DNA from: Fibrobacterota bacterium
Lineage (GTDB): Bacteria > Fibrobacterota > Chitinivibrionia > Chitinivibrionales > FEN-1185
Direction: 5' to 3'
Length of the DNA stretch: 16,126 bases
NCBI GenBank assembly: GCA_003165595.1
Contig: PLWQ01000029.1
Coordinates: forward strand, 43,649-59,774
In this document: positions 1 through 7,331 of the stretch, one piece after another
Position numbering within the stretch: the first letter of the stretch is position 1
Layout of the letters: the number at the start of each line of letters is the position of its first letter
Position numbers and translations under genes: made by a program
Notes under the pieces: generated by a model
Database searches by the model: none
What the model was told of the DNA's origin: nothing
What the model saw: the letters and a program-made list of their open reading frames with translations, nothing else

Positions 1-69
1 GTCGACGATCCGAAAAACATTTTCAAGGATTTTCAAAAGCCGGAATGGCTGAAGGGGAAAGCCAAATAG
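1..69 (+). CDS. C-terminal end of an upstream gene, possibly metQ
   Basis: Reading frame 1 is open from the first base to a TAG at 67-69 and gives 22 residues ending in EWLKGKAK. The start lies outside the window. The tail is charged and hydrophilic, which fits the end of a periplasmic binding lipoprotein. Because metN and metI follow directly, the methionine-binding lipoprotein MetQ is the natural candidate, giving the order metQ-metN-metI. That identity rests on position only: the tail is too short to recognise, and it does not resemble the well-known MetQ C-terminus of E. coli. Confidence 0.6.
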   Translation, partial: VDDPKNIFKDFQKPEWLKGKAK

Positions 70-90
70 CAACTTCGGAATAGAGCTCTG

Positions 91-158
91 TAGTATCGCG
101 ACCTGAAACATATCCGTATTCCCGGGGCCGGAGAAACGGCCCTGGGAATACGATACTA
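91..158 (+). promoter_or_regulatory. Long stem-loop in the gap before metN
   Basis: The arms CGTATTCCCGGGGCCG (115-130) and CGGCCCTGGGAATACG (137-152) pair over 16 positions with one G-U wobble and a 6-base loop (gagaaa). An outer pair, TAGTATCG (91-98) with CGATACTA (151-158), is also perfect, so the fold can extend as an outer 8-bp helix with a one-sided bulge. No T-run follows, so it is not a textbook intrinsic terminator. It could protect the 3' end of the upstream message, reduce read-through into metN, or act as a protein-binding dyad. The fold is seen in the sequence; the role is inferred. Confidence 0.6.
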
Positions 159-181
159 CCGGAAGATGCTGGAACCGATAA

Positions 182-1189
182 ATGGTACATGTTAAGGATT
201 TATCAGTAACATTTAGGAATGGGAGGAACGTTTTGCATGCCGTTCGAAACGCAGATCTTGCTATTGCGGACGGCGAGATCTTCGGTATCGTCGGTACCAG
301 CGGAGCAGGGAAAAGCACGCTGCTCCGCACGATCAACCTCCTTCAGAAACCGTCATCAGGTTCCATAATAATTGACGGAGTAGACATTACCAGAGCCAAA
401 GGGAAGGATCTCAGGAATTTTCGTCTTTCGGTCGGCATGGTTTTCCAGCATTTTAATCTCCTTTACGCGAGAACAGTAGCGGACAACGTGGCATTTCCTC
501 TGCACATAGCAGGCAAAACAAAAAATGAAATAGGCGGCCGGGTTCCCGAACTGCTTGACCTGGTGGGTCTTTCCGATAAATCATCTGTTTACCCGTCAAC
601 ACTTTCAGGCGGTCAGAAACAACGCGTCGGTATTGCGCGCGCATTGGCAAACAATCCCAAGATCCTTCTTTGCGACGAACCAACATCGGCCCTTGATCTG
701 GAAACGACAAATGCCCTTCTCGACCTTCTTGGCGACATAAACAGGAAACTGGGGATCACCATTATTCTTATTTCCCACGAAATGGCCGTTGTCAAAAAGA
801 TATGCACGAAGGTCGCGGTAATGAGTGAGGGGGCTATCGTTGAAACAGGGAACGCATACGACATCTTTGCCGCTCCCGTTCATCCCTTTACGCGTCAACT
901 GGTGGAACATACTCTTGATCTCGAACTACCCCCCAGATTGCTCAAGGAAGTGAAAGGTGCGCTTGTCAAAATAGTCTATAGAGGAGAAAAGGCGGAAGAA
1001 CCGGTGCTTTCGGACGCATTGAGAAAACATTCTATTCACTTCAACGTTCTCCACGGGAAAATTGAATATATAAACGGAAAACCGCTGGGCGTTCTCCTGA
1101 TAGACACCATTGGAAACAAAGAGGAAATACAAAAAACGATCGACTATTTGAAAACCAGAGTCGAATCCGTTGAGGTGATACATGCATAA
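182..1189 (+). CDS. metN: Methionine ABC transporter ATP-binding protein MetN
   Basis: This is the ATPase of the D/L-methionine importer (MetNIQ), acting at the inner face of the membrane. The 335 residues match the MetN length and layout: Walker A GTSGAGKS at about 38-45, the Q-loop region VFQHFNLL near 87-94, signature LSGGQ at 141-145, Walker B ILLCDE at 161-166 and the switch His in ISHEM near 199. A C-terminal segment from about residue 255 fits the NIL (ACT-like) domain that lets cytoplasmic methionine inhibit uptake (family knowledge). The only in-frame ATG nearby is at 182; its ribosome-binding site is weak, so translation may depend on the preceding stem-loop region. The end overlaps metI by 8 bases, implying coupled translation. 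Confidence 0.95.
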   Translation: MVHVKDLSVTFRNGRNVLHAVRNADLAIADGEIFGIVGTSGAGKSTLLRTINLLQKPSSGSIIIDGVDITRAKGKDLRNFRLSVGMVFQHFNLLYARTVADNVAFPLHIAGKTKNEIGGRVPELLDLVGLSDKSSVYPSTLSGGQKQRVGIARALANNPKILLCDEPTSALDLETTNALLDLLGDINRKLGITIILISHEMAVVKKICTKVAVMSEGAIVETGNAYDIFAAPVHPFTRQLVEHTLDLELPPRLLKEVKGALVKIVYRGEKAEEPVLSDALRKHSIHFNVLHGKIEYINGKPLGVLLIDTIGNKEEIQKTIDYLKTRVESVEVIHA

Positions 1190-1847
1190 ACAATACATCT
1201 TGTCCCTCCTCGCCGACCTTATCAAGGCGTTCGGGGAAACATTTCAGATGGTAGGGATATCCCTTGCAATTTCCATTGCTCTCGGGATTCCTCTTGGGCT
1301 TCTCTTGTACGTGACAAGCAAGAACCTGTTCTGGGAAAACAAGGCCCTCAACGCGGTGAGCGGGTTTATCATTAATGTGATCAGGTCGACCCCGTTTGTC
1401 ATCCTTTTAGTCATTCTTTTACCGATTACCCAGAAGATCATTGGAACAACCATCGGGCCGATCGCGGCATCGGTTCCGCTCGCCATTGCGGCAACCGTTT
1501 TCTACGCACGTTTGGTCCAGGCTTCACTTTGCGAAATCGATCGCGGAATCATTGAGGCCGCACTTTCGTTCGGCGCGTCACCGATGCAAATAATCAAGGA
1601 TGTCTTGGTTCCCGAATCGATGCCGGGATTGCTTCGGGGTCTTACGGTTACCGCAATCAGCCTGATCGGATATTCGGCTATGGCCGGGATTGTGGGCGGA
1701 GGAGGGGTTGGAGATCTTGCCATTCGGTTCGGGTATTACCGCTATCAGACCGATATCATGTTCATTACGGTTGCCATTCTCATTGTGCTTGTGCAAGCGG
1801 TGCAGATGGGCGGCGACGCAATTGCAGAAAAAACCAATAAGAAATAG
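1182..1847 (+). CDS. metI: Methionine ABC transporter permease MetI
   Basis: This is the membrane subunit of the methionine importer, 221 residues, which is the normal MetI size. It is strongly hydrophobic, with about five membrane segments by eye. The EAA-type coupling loop is visible as EAALSFGASPMQIIKDVLVP near residues 126-145, the surface that docks on MetN. The small-residue stretch SAMAGIVGGGGVGDLAIRFGYYRY near its C-terminal third is characteristic of MetI. The ATG overlaps the metN stop by 8 bases. The next gene starts 12 bases after the stop, so the importer appears to be transcribed together with the catabolic genes that follow. Confidence 0.94.
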   Translation: MHKQYILSLLADLIKAFGETFQMVGISLAISIALGIPLGLLLYVTSKNLFWENKALNAVSGFIINVIRSTPFVILLVILLPITQKIIGTTIGPIAASVPLAIAATVFYARLVQASLCEIDRGIIEAALSFGASPMQIIKDVLVPESMPGLLRGLTVTAISLIGYSAMAGIVGGGGVGDLAIRFGYYRYQTDIMFITVAILIVLVQAVQMGGDAIAEKTNKK

Positions 1848-1859
1848 GGATTGTCCAGA

Positions 1860-3170
1860 ATGGAAAAAAAATTTTGGGAAGAGGAACTCGAAACACTGCC
1901 GAGGCCGAAACTGGAAGCGCTTCAATTGAAGAAGCTTCAAGAGCATATCGAATTTGCGTATCACAATTCCCCCTACTACAAAAGGAGTTTTGACGAACAC
2001 GGCATCAAGCCTTCGGGTCTCAAGCATCTTGATGACCTGCGACGATACCCGTTCACCGACAAGATAATAGAACGGGACAGGCAACTGGCGGTCCCGGATC
2101 TTGGCGACATGGTCGCGGTGCCTGAAACCGACATCGTGTTTGTTTCCGCCTCCAGCGGCTCCACCGGCGTTCCGACGCTCAGCCCATTCACAAAAAAGGA
2201 TTTCGACGATTTCCAGAACGTCGAATCTCGCCAGTACTGGAGCATCGGCATGCGCCCGACAGACCGTTATCTTCACGCGCTGAATTTTTCACTCTTTGTT
2301 GGCGGCCCGGACGTAATCGGCGCGCAGAATCTCGGGGCATTATGCATTTGGGCGGGAACACTTCCGTCCGACCGATTGCTCTATATAATGAAACAATTCA
2401 AACCGACGATCACCTGGACGACGCCGTCCTATGCATGGCACTTGGGCGAAGAAGCGATCAAACAGGGTATTGATCCCAGACGCGACCTCTTCATACGCAA
2501 GATTATCGTGGCCGGCGAGCCGGGCGGTTCTATTCCTGCCACGCGAAAAGCAATTGAGGAAATCTGGGGCGCCGATCTTTACGATTACTATGGAATTTCG
2601 GACATCTTTGGCTCATGCGCGGGCATGTGCCCGGAAAAGGATGGGCTGCATCTTGCCGAAGACAACATGCTTCTTGAGGTAATTGATCCGAATACCCTGC
2701 AGCCGGTTCCCGATGGACAATCCGGTGAAATGGTGCTAACTACGCTTCAAAAAGCAGCCCGGCCGATGATCCGTTTTCGCACCGGAGACATTGTGACGCG
2801 CTATGCCGAACCTTGCGCATGCGGCCGGACCTTCTCTCGCTTCACGGTGCAGGGCAGGATTGACGATATGATTATTGTTTCCGGCGTGAATTTATTTGCA
2901 AGCGATATCGAATATGTGGTACGCGAAATTACTACTCTTACCGGAGAGTATCGCATTACGGTATACGAAGAGGAACGCCTGGTGAAATTTGATGTCGAAG
3001 TCGAAACCGCTTCTGGACACGAAAGTAAAACGGAAGAACTGGCAAGGCATGTTTCGGCGCAAATCAAAATCAAATCCGGGGTAAAGCCGAAAAACGTGAA
3101 GGTACATAAAGCCGGGACTCTGCCGCGTACAACGCATAAGGCGAAGCGTTTGGTTGATTTGAGAAAATAA
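1860..3170 (+). CDS. PaaK-type (phenylacetate-CoA ligase family) AMP-forming acyl-CoA ligase
   Basis: This is an adenylate-forming enzyme expected to join a carboxylic acid to CoA with ATP going to AMP. I chose ATG 1860 (436 residues) over TTG 1851 because AGGGA at 1846-1850 is well spaced for the ATG and abuts the TTG. Visible family motifs are the P-loop SASSGSTGVPT near 96-106, YYGISDIFGS, RFRTGD, a CACGRTFSRF stretch typical of PaaK, GRIDDMIIVSGVN, and the C-terminal PRTTHKAKR containing the adenylation Lys. The length fits PaaK (about 430). Substrate cannot be read from sequence. Next to an aminotransferase and an oxoacid oxidoreductase it could handle the free acid matching the oxidoreductase's acyl-CoA, either aromatic (phenylacetate) or from methionine. 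Confidence 0.88.
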   Translation: MEKKFWEEELETLPRPKLEALQLKKLQEHIEFAYHNSPYYKRSFDEHGIKPSGLKHLDDLRRYPFTDKIIERDRQLAVPDLGDMVAVPETDIVFVSASSGSTGVPTLSPFTKKDFDDFQNVESRQYWSIGMRPTDRYLHALNFSLFVGGPDVIGAQNLGALCIWAGTLPSDRLLYIMKQFKPTITWTTPSYAWHLGEEAIKQGIDPRRDLFIRKIIVAGEPGGSIPATRKAIEEIWGADLYDYYGISDIFGSCAGMCPEKDGLHLAEDNMLLEVIDPNTLQPVPDGQSGEMVLTTLQKAARPMIRFRTGDIVTRYAEPCACGRTFSRFTVQGRIDDMIIVSGVNLFASDIEYVVREITTLTGEYRITVYEEERLVKFDVEVETASGHESKTEELARHVSAQIKIKSGVKPKNVKVHKAGTLPRTTHKAKRLVDLRK

Positions 3171-3185
3171 CAGGAGAAAAACCCA

Positions 3186-4355
3186 ATGCCGGACATCAGC
3201 AATCGTACTAAAACATTTTCCGAATCCGTGATCCGGCGCATGACCCGTGTCGCCAACCAAGCCGGCGCGATCAATCTTTCGCAAGGCTTTCCCGACTTCG
3301 ATCCGCCGCCTGAGCTTCTTGAGTCCCTAAAGCGCGTTGCGGGCGCCGGGCCTCATCAGTATGCGGTCACGTGGGGCGCTCAAAACTTCCGGGTCGCGCT
3401 TGCAAAAAAGCAGGAACACTTCATGGTAATTCCCATTGATCCGGACACGAATATCACCGTGACCTGCGGCAGTACCGAAGCGATGATGGCTGCCATGATG
3501 GCGGTTACCAATCCGGGTGACAAGGTGATTGTTTTTTCCCCTTTTTACGAGAACTACGGCGCCGACGCGATATTGACCGGTGCGAGTCCGATATACGTTT
3601 CACTGCGTCCTCCCTCATTTTCATTTGATGTCGACGAGCTTCGCGCGGCATTTGAGCAGCGACCCAAGGCGCTTATCCTTTGCAATCCGGGAAATCCGAC
3701 GGGCAAAGTATTCTCCAAGGATGAATTGCTGATCATTGCCCGGCTTGCAGAGGAGTTTGATATCTTTGTAATAACTGATGAAGTGTACGAGCATATCGTG
3801 TATGCCCCCTTTGAACATGTCTATTTCGCTTCGTTACCCGGAATGTTCGAACGAACCCTCTCCTGCAGCTCATTGTCCAAGACCTATTCGATAACAGGCT
3901 GGCGTCTCGGATATATCATTGCTCCCGCTCGCGTCATCGATGCGACGCGCAAAGTCCATGATTTTCTCACCGTGGGCGCGGCCGCGCCGTTACAGGAAGC
4001 CGCGGTCACCGCGCTTGGTTTTCCAGATTCGTATTACGAACGATTGCGCCGGCAGTATACAGCGAAACGTTCGGTCTTTCTTCGTGCCTTGGATGCTGCC
4101 GGGCTAAAATACGGCACTCCCGGCGGCGCTTACTACGTTATGGTAGACATGTCGGAATTCGGCGTGGACGACGACGTCACATTTTGCGAATGGCTCGCGC
4201 GTGACGTTGGGGTTGCGGCAGTGCCGGGATCAAGCTTCTTCCATGAGAATGTCACCAGCTACATCCGTTTTCACTTTGCAAAAAAAGAGGACACGCTTGC
4301 CGAAGCAGGCAGCCGGTTGTTACGGCTCCGGTCGCTGGCGGGGAAACGAAAATGA
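3186..4355 (+). CDS. Class I/II PLP aminotransferase, methionine/kynurenine aminotransferase-like
   Basis: This cytosolic fold-type I aminotransferase has 389 residues. The N-terminal INLSQGFPDF (29-38) and the tail segment IRFHFAKKEDTL are typical of the kynurenine/glutamine-transaminase-K group, which includes E. coli YbdL, a methionine aminotransferase. Other landmarks are NPGNPTG near 167-173, DEVYEH with the PLP-contacting Asp198, and the Schiff-base Lys232 in SLSKTYSITGWRLGY. It probably converts methionine or an aromatic amino acid to its 2-oxo acid, which the following oxidoreductase could consume. AGGAG lies 9 bases before the ATG. The stop overlaps the next start (ATGA), indicating coupling. 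Exact substrate is inferred from context. Confidence 0.9.
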   Translation: MPDISNRTKTFSESVIRRMTRVANQAGAINLSQGFPDFDPPPELLESLKRVAGAGPHQYAVTWGAQNFRVALAKKQEHFMVIPIDPDTNITVTCGSTEAMMAAMMAVTNPGDKVIVFSPFYENYGADAILTGASPIYVSLRPPSFSFDVDELRAAFEQRPKALILCNPGNPTGKVFSKDELLIIARLAEEFDIFVITDEVYEHIVYAPFEHVYFASLPGMFERTLSCSSLSKTYSITGWRLGYIIAPARVIDATRKVHDFLTVGAAAPLQEAAVTALGFPDSYYERLRRQYTAKRSVFLRALDAAGLKYGTPGGAYYVMVDMSEFGVDDDVTFCEWLARDVGVAAVPGSSFFHENVTSYIRFHFAKKEDTLAEAGSRLLRLRSLAGKRK

Positions 4356-4894
4356 CGGAAATCGTTTGGCATGCCCGCGGAGGACAGGGAGCTTTCACTG
4401 CGGCACGCATTCTTGGCATGGCGGCCGCGCTCTTTGCTGATAAATTCGCCTTGTCTTTTCCGACATTCGGTCCGGAGCGAAGGGGCGCGCCGGTGCTGGG
4501 GTTCACCAAAATCGACGATCAAAGGATTGCCGACCGCAGCGAAATAGAAATTGCGGATTTTCGGGTGTATCTTGATGAAACGCTTCTTGACGTTAACAAC
4601 CAGGACGACATAAAGGAAAACGGGATTGTGCTGGTCAATACAGCCTCAGGAATCCATGCAACAGGATTCGGCGTCCAGGTCGTTGGAATCGATGCCACGA
4701 GATTGGCCCTGGAGATTCTCGGAAAGCCGATTGCCAATACCGCCTTATTGGGCGCGTTAGCTGCGGTTTGGGACGGGACAAAGATCGAAGCTCTTCAACA
4801 GGCAATCACGCTCGAAATGAAACCATCGCTTGTCGATAAGAATGTGGCTCTCCTTTATGAGGCATACACAACCATACGAGCGGAAATGACATGA
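4352..4894 (+). CDS. porG: 2-oxoacid:ferredoxin oxidoreductase, gamma subunit
   Basis: This is the gamma subunit of a four-subunit pyruvate/2-oxoacid:ferredoxin oxidoreductase, 180 residues. It opens with HARGGQGAFTAARILG, the GGQG motif (10-13) that marks this subunit and contributes to the CoA-binding side. PTFGPERRGAPVLGFTKI is the second hallmark, and the C-terminal half has the usual NTALLGALAAV stretch. It starts inside the stop of the aminotransferase (ATGA) and its own stop overlaps the delta gene the same way, so subunits should be made in step. The por name is a family label: the oxo acid may be pyruvate, 2-oxobutyrate, a branched-chain or aromatic oxo acid, or the methionine oxo acid. 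Confidence 0.9.
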   Translation: MTEIVWHARGGQGAFTAARILGMAAALFADKFALSFPTFGPERRGAPVLGFTKIDDQRIADRSEIEIADFRVYLDETLLDVNNQDDIKENGIVLVNTASGIHATGFGVQVVGIDATRLALEILGKPIANTALLGALAAVWDGTKIEALQQAITLEMKPSLVDKNVALLYEAYTTIRAEMT

Positions 4895-5202
4895 TAAAGC
4901 CGAAAATTCAACGATACAAGCAGCCTCGCACCATTTCGGAATATCCGGTCGGCCCGTCGTTTCAGGCCGGACATCTGGTGTTCACAAACAGCAATTATCG
5001 AACATTCAAACCGATCATCGACATCACCCTCTGTGTTGGCTGCCTTGCCTGCTACGCGACATGCCCTGATGGTGCATTGTTCCGGCGCGGGAAAAAAGTC
5101 AGCATAGATTATGATTTCTGTAAAGGGTGCGGAATTTGCGCCTCTGAATGCAAGGCGAAAGCCATTGCCATGAAGAAAGAGGAACCGGGGAGAAATGAGT
5201 AA
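4891..5202 (+). CDS. porD: 2-oxoacid:ferredoxin oxidoreductase, delta subunit (2x[4Fe-4S] ferredoxin)
   Basis: This is the electron-transfer subunit, 103 residues, carrying two complete [4Fe-4S] motifs: Cys48, 51, 54, 58 in CVGCLACYATCP and Cys77, 80, 83, 87 in CKGCGICASECK. The N-terminal 45 residues contain a YPVGPSF segment, as PorD-type subunits do, which separates it from free ferredoxins. It passes electrons from the thiamine site in the beta subunit to soluble ferredoxin. It overlaps the gamma gene by 4 bases and the alpha gene by 8 bases. No cluster ligand is missing. Confidence 0.93.
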   Translation: MIKPKIQRYKQPRTISEYPVGPSFQAGHLVFTNSNYRTFKPIIDITLCVGCLACYATCPDGALFRRGKKVSIDYDFCKGCGICASECKAKAIAMKKEEPGRNE

Positions 5203-6385
5203 GAAGCTTTTCCTTTCCGGCAATGAGGCAATAGCCTTCGGAGCAAAGCTTTCCAGGCCTCATGTCATAGCCGCTTACCCGATAACGCCGCAGACTGTCG
5301 TCGTCGAAAAGCTGGCAGAAATGGTTTCGAGCGGCAGTCTCAACGCGCACTACCTTCACGTCGAATCCGAACATTCCGCGCTCTCGGCCATGATGGGGGC
5401 CAGCGCCATCGGCGCCCGAACGTTCACGGCGACCTCATCGCAGGGCCTGGTTTACATGGCAGAATGCCTTCATTACGCCAGCGGCGGAAGATTCCCTATC
5501 GTCATGATGAACGCGAATCGCTCCCTTGCCCTGCCGTGGAGTATCTACGGCGACCAGCGCGACTCATTGTCGTTGCTCGACAGCGGGTGGATACAGGTTT
5601 ACGCCGAGGATGCGCAGGAAAGCCTCGACCTCGTCATTCAGGCCTACCGTATCGCCGAAGACATTCGCGTATTGACCCCTGTGATGATAAATCTCGACGG
5701 CTTCGCGCTGACCCACACCTATGAGCCTGTCATCATTCCGGATCAGGAGGAGGTCGATGCCTTTTTGCCGCCGTACGCCAATCCGAACATCATGGACCTC
5801 CAGCATCCGAGAAATCTCGGTTTCAGTTCGACGCCGAAAGACAACATGGAATTCAAGTATCAGCAGCATGCAGCGGTCCTTTGCGCCAAAGATGTCATAA
5901 GCGACGTGGATGCCGCGTATGGCAAACGATTCGGTCGCCGCTATGGAGGCCTGGTCTCAAACTACCGCACGGAAGATGCGGAGTGCGTGCTGGTCACCCT
6001 CGGCAGCGTTGCCGGAACGGTCCGTGCCGTGGTTGACGAAATGCGTAAAGAGGGAAAGGCCGCGGGGTTGTGCAGGCTCCGGTATATGCGTCCGTTCCCC
6101 GAGGCCGAGATAGCGGCATTGTCCGCGACGAACCGCGCAATCGGCGTTCTCGAAAAAGACATTTCATTCGGTTATGAAGGTGCGGTTTACACTAATGTCA
6201 ATTCAGCGCTGCTGAAGGCCGGACATGCGTCGCCGGTCCTGAATTTCATCGGCGGGCTGGGCGGGCGAAGCATTACGCGAGAAGATATTCGTTCGATTTT
6301 TGAAGACCTGTTGGCTGCCGAAAGGCAACGCGCGATCGATCCGGTTAGATTTGTCAATCTTGGAGTCGCGGCACATGGGAGATGA
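5195..6385 (+). CDS. porA: 2-oxoacid:ferredoxin oxidoreductase, alpha subunit
   Basis: This is the large subunit, carrying the pyrimidine-binding side of the thiamine diphosphate site, 396 residues, a normal PorA length. The start GNEAIAFGAKLSR and AAYPITPQT, with the substrate-contacting Thr31, are characteristic. HVESEHSALSAMMGASAIGA and TATSSQGLVYMAE follow as in PorA, then DGFALTHTYEPVIIPDQEEV before the C-terminal domain, which contains RYMRPFPEAEI and the conserved late segment FIGGLGGRSIT. The alignment by eye is closest to PorA/VorA rather than fused IorA. GGGG-type ribosome binding sequence lies inside the delta gene, and the stop overlaps the beta gene by 11 bases. Confidence 0.92.
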   Translation: MSKKLFLSGNEAIAFGAKLSRPHVIAAYPITPQTVVVEKLAEMVSSGSLNAHYLHVESEHSALSAMMGASAIGARTFTATSSQGLVYMAECLHYASGGRFPIVMMNANRSLALPWSIYGDQRDSLSLLDSGWIQVYAEDAQESLDLVIQAYRIAEDIRVLTPVMINLDGFALTHTYEPVIIPDQEEVDAFLPPYANPNIMDLQHPRNLGFSSTPKDNMEFKYQQHAAVLCAKDVISDVDAAYGKRFGRRYGGLVSNYRTEDAECVLVTLGSVAGTVRAVVDEMRKEGKAAGLCRLRYMRPFPEAEIAALSATNRAIGVLEKDISFGYEGAVYTNVNSALLKAGHASPVLNFIGGLGGRSITREDIRSIFEDLLAAERQRAIDPVRFVNLGVAAHGR

Positions 6386-7292
6386 ATACTCAATAAAGAT
6401 CCGGGACTTGACGGACGACGAGTATTTCTTCGGCCACAAGGCGTGCGGCGGCTGCGGGGGAAGCCTTGCGGTCCGTCTTTCGCTCAAAGTGCTGGGGCCG
6501 CGAACATTTGCGGTTCTTCCCGCCGGTTGTATGTCGGCCGTAGGGTTTATTTTTCCACAAATGGCGTTTGCAATCAATGCCATGATATCAACCTTCCCCG
6601 GTACTGCTTCGATGCTGTCCGGTATTGCAGCCGGGGCAAAAGCGCTGGGCTTAAGAGACTATGCCGTGGTCGGATTCGCCGGTGATGGCGGCACTGCGGA
6701 TATCGGGCTTCAGGCGCTGTCGGGCGCCATAGACCGTAACGACCGTATTATCTATATTTGCTATGACAACGAAGCCTATATGAATACCGGTATCCAGAAA
6801 AGCAGTCTTACTCCTTTGGGTGCGCGGACAACCACAACGCCGGCAGGATCGAAAGGTACGGGTTCGCGCACCACCAAAAAAAACATGTTCGAAATCGTGG
6901 CGGCGCATGGAATTCCGTATGCGGCGACCGCTAGTGTTGGATTTATCCCGGATCTATTGCGAAAAGTCAATAAAGCAAAACAAACAGCTGGAACTTCATA
7001 TATACATGTATTCGCGCCATGCCCAACCGGATGGGAATATGAACCGTCAGCCTCACTCCAAATTTCACGCTTGGCTGTAGCGAGCGGATTGTGGTATCTT
7101 GCAGAATATGAAAACGATGGTTTCAGCCTTAACCACGATCCGGGGGAATTTATCCCGTTGCGGGACTATCTTTCGGCACAGGGAAGATTCAAACATCTTG
7201 GTGAAGAAGAAATTAGAATAATCGAGCGGAACCGGGATGAAAAGTGGAAGAAAATAAGACGCGACTGGAAACATGAAGAAAGAACATTGTGA
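6375..7292 (+). CDS. porB: 2-oxoacid:ferredoxin oxidoreductase, beta subunit (TPP-binding)
   Basis: This is the catalytic thiamine diphosphate subunit, 305 residues. The frame is open from 6300, but ATG 6375 is the right start: it places GHKACGGCGG at Cys24/Cys27 and AGCMS at Cys52, the positions known for PorB cluster ligands. The fourth ligand fits Cys216 in APCPTGW. The thiamine/Mg motif runs from GDGGTADIG (103-111) to CYDNEAYMNTG (129-139). GSRTTKKN near 163-170 is also typical. A TTGGAG sequence sits 9 bases before the ATG. The start lies 11 bases inside the alpha gene. All four cluster cysteines present means the complex should be active; substrate remains undetermined. Confidence 0.92.
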   Translation: MGDEYSIKIRDLTDDEYFFGHKACGGCGGSLAVRLSLKVLGPRTFAVLPAGCMSAVGFIFPQMAFAINAMISTFPGTASMLSGIAAGAKALGLRDYAVVGFAGDGGTADIGLQALSGAIDRNDRIIYICYDNEAYMNTGIQKSSLTPLGARTTTTPAGSKGTGSRTTKKNMFEIVAAHGIPYAATASVGFIPDLLRKVNKAKQTAGTSYIHVFAPCPTGWEYEPSASLQISRLAVASGLWYLAEYENDGFSLNHDPGEFIPLRDYLSAQGRFKHLGEEEIRIIERNRDEKWKKIRRDWKHEERTL

Positions 7293-7331
7293 TGGTAATT
7301 TGGTTAACCCGTACATAAGGAGTTTCCTTTC

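Noticed and set aside
1851-1859. TTG start for the PaaK-type ligase, 3 codons upstream
   Set aside because: AGGGA directly abuts the TTG, leaving no spacing, while it is 9 bases from ATG 1860.
1578-2276. 232-residue open frame on the minus strand across metI and the ligase
   Set aside because: No recognisable domain, and it lies opposite two well-supported genes; composition is that of an antisense shadow.
6300-6374. Upstream TTG extension of the beta subunit
   Set aside because: It would overlap the alpha gene by 86 bases and shift the cluster cysteines away from the positions known in PorB; ATG 6375 places them exactly.
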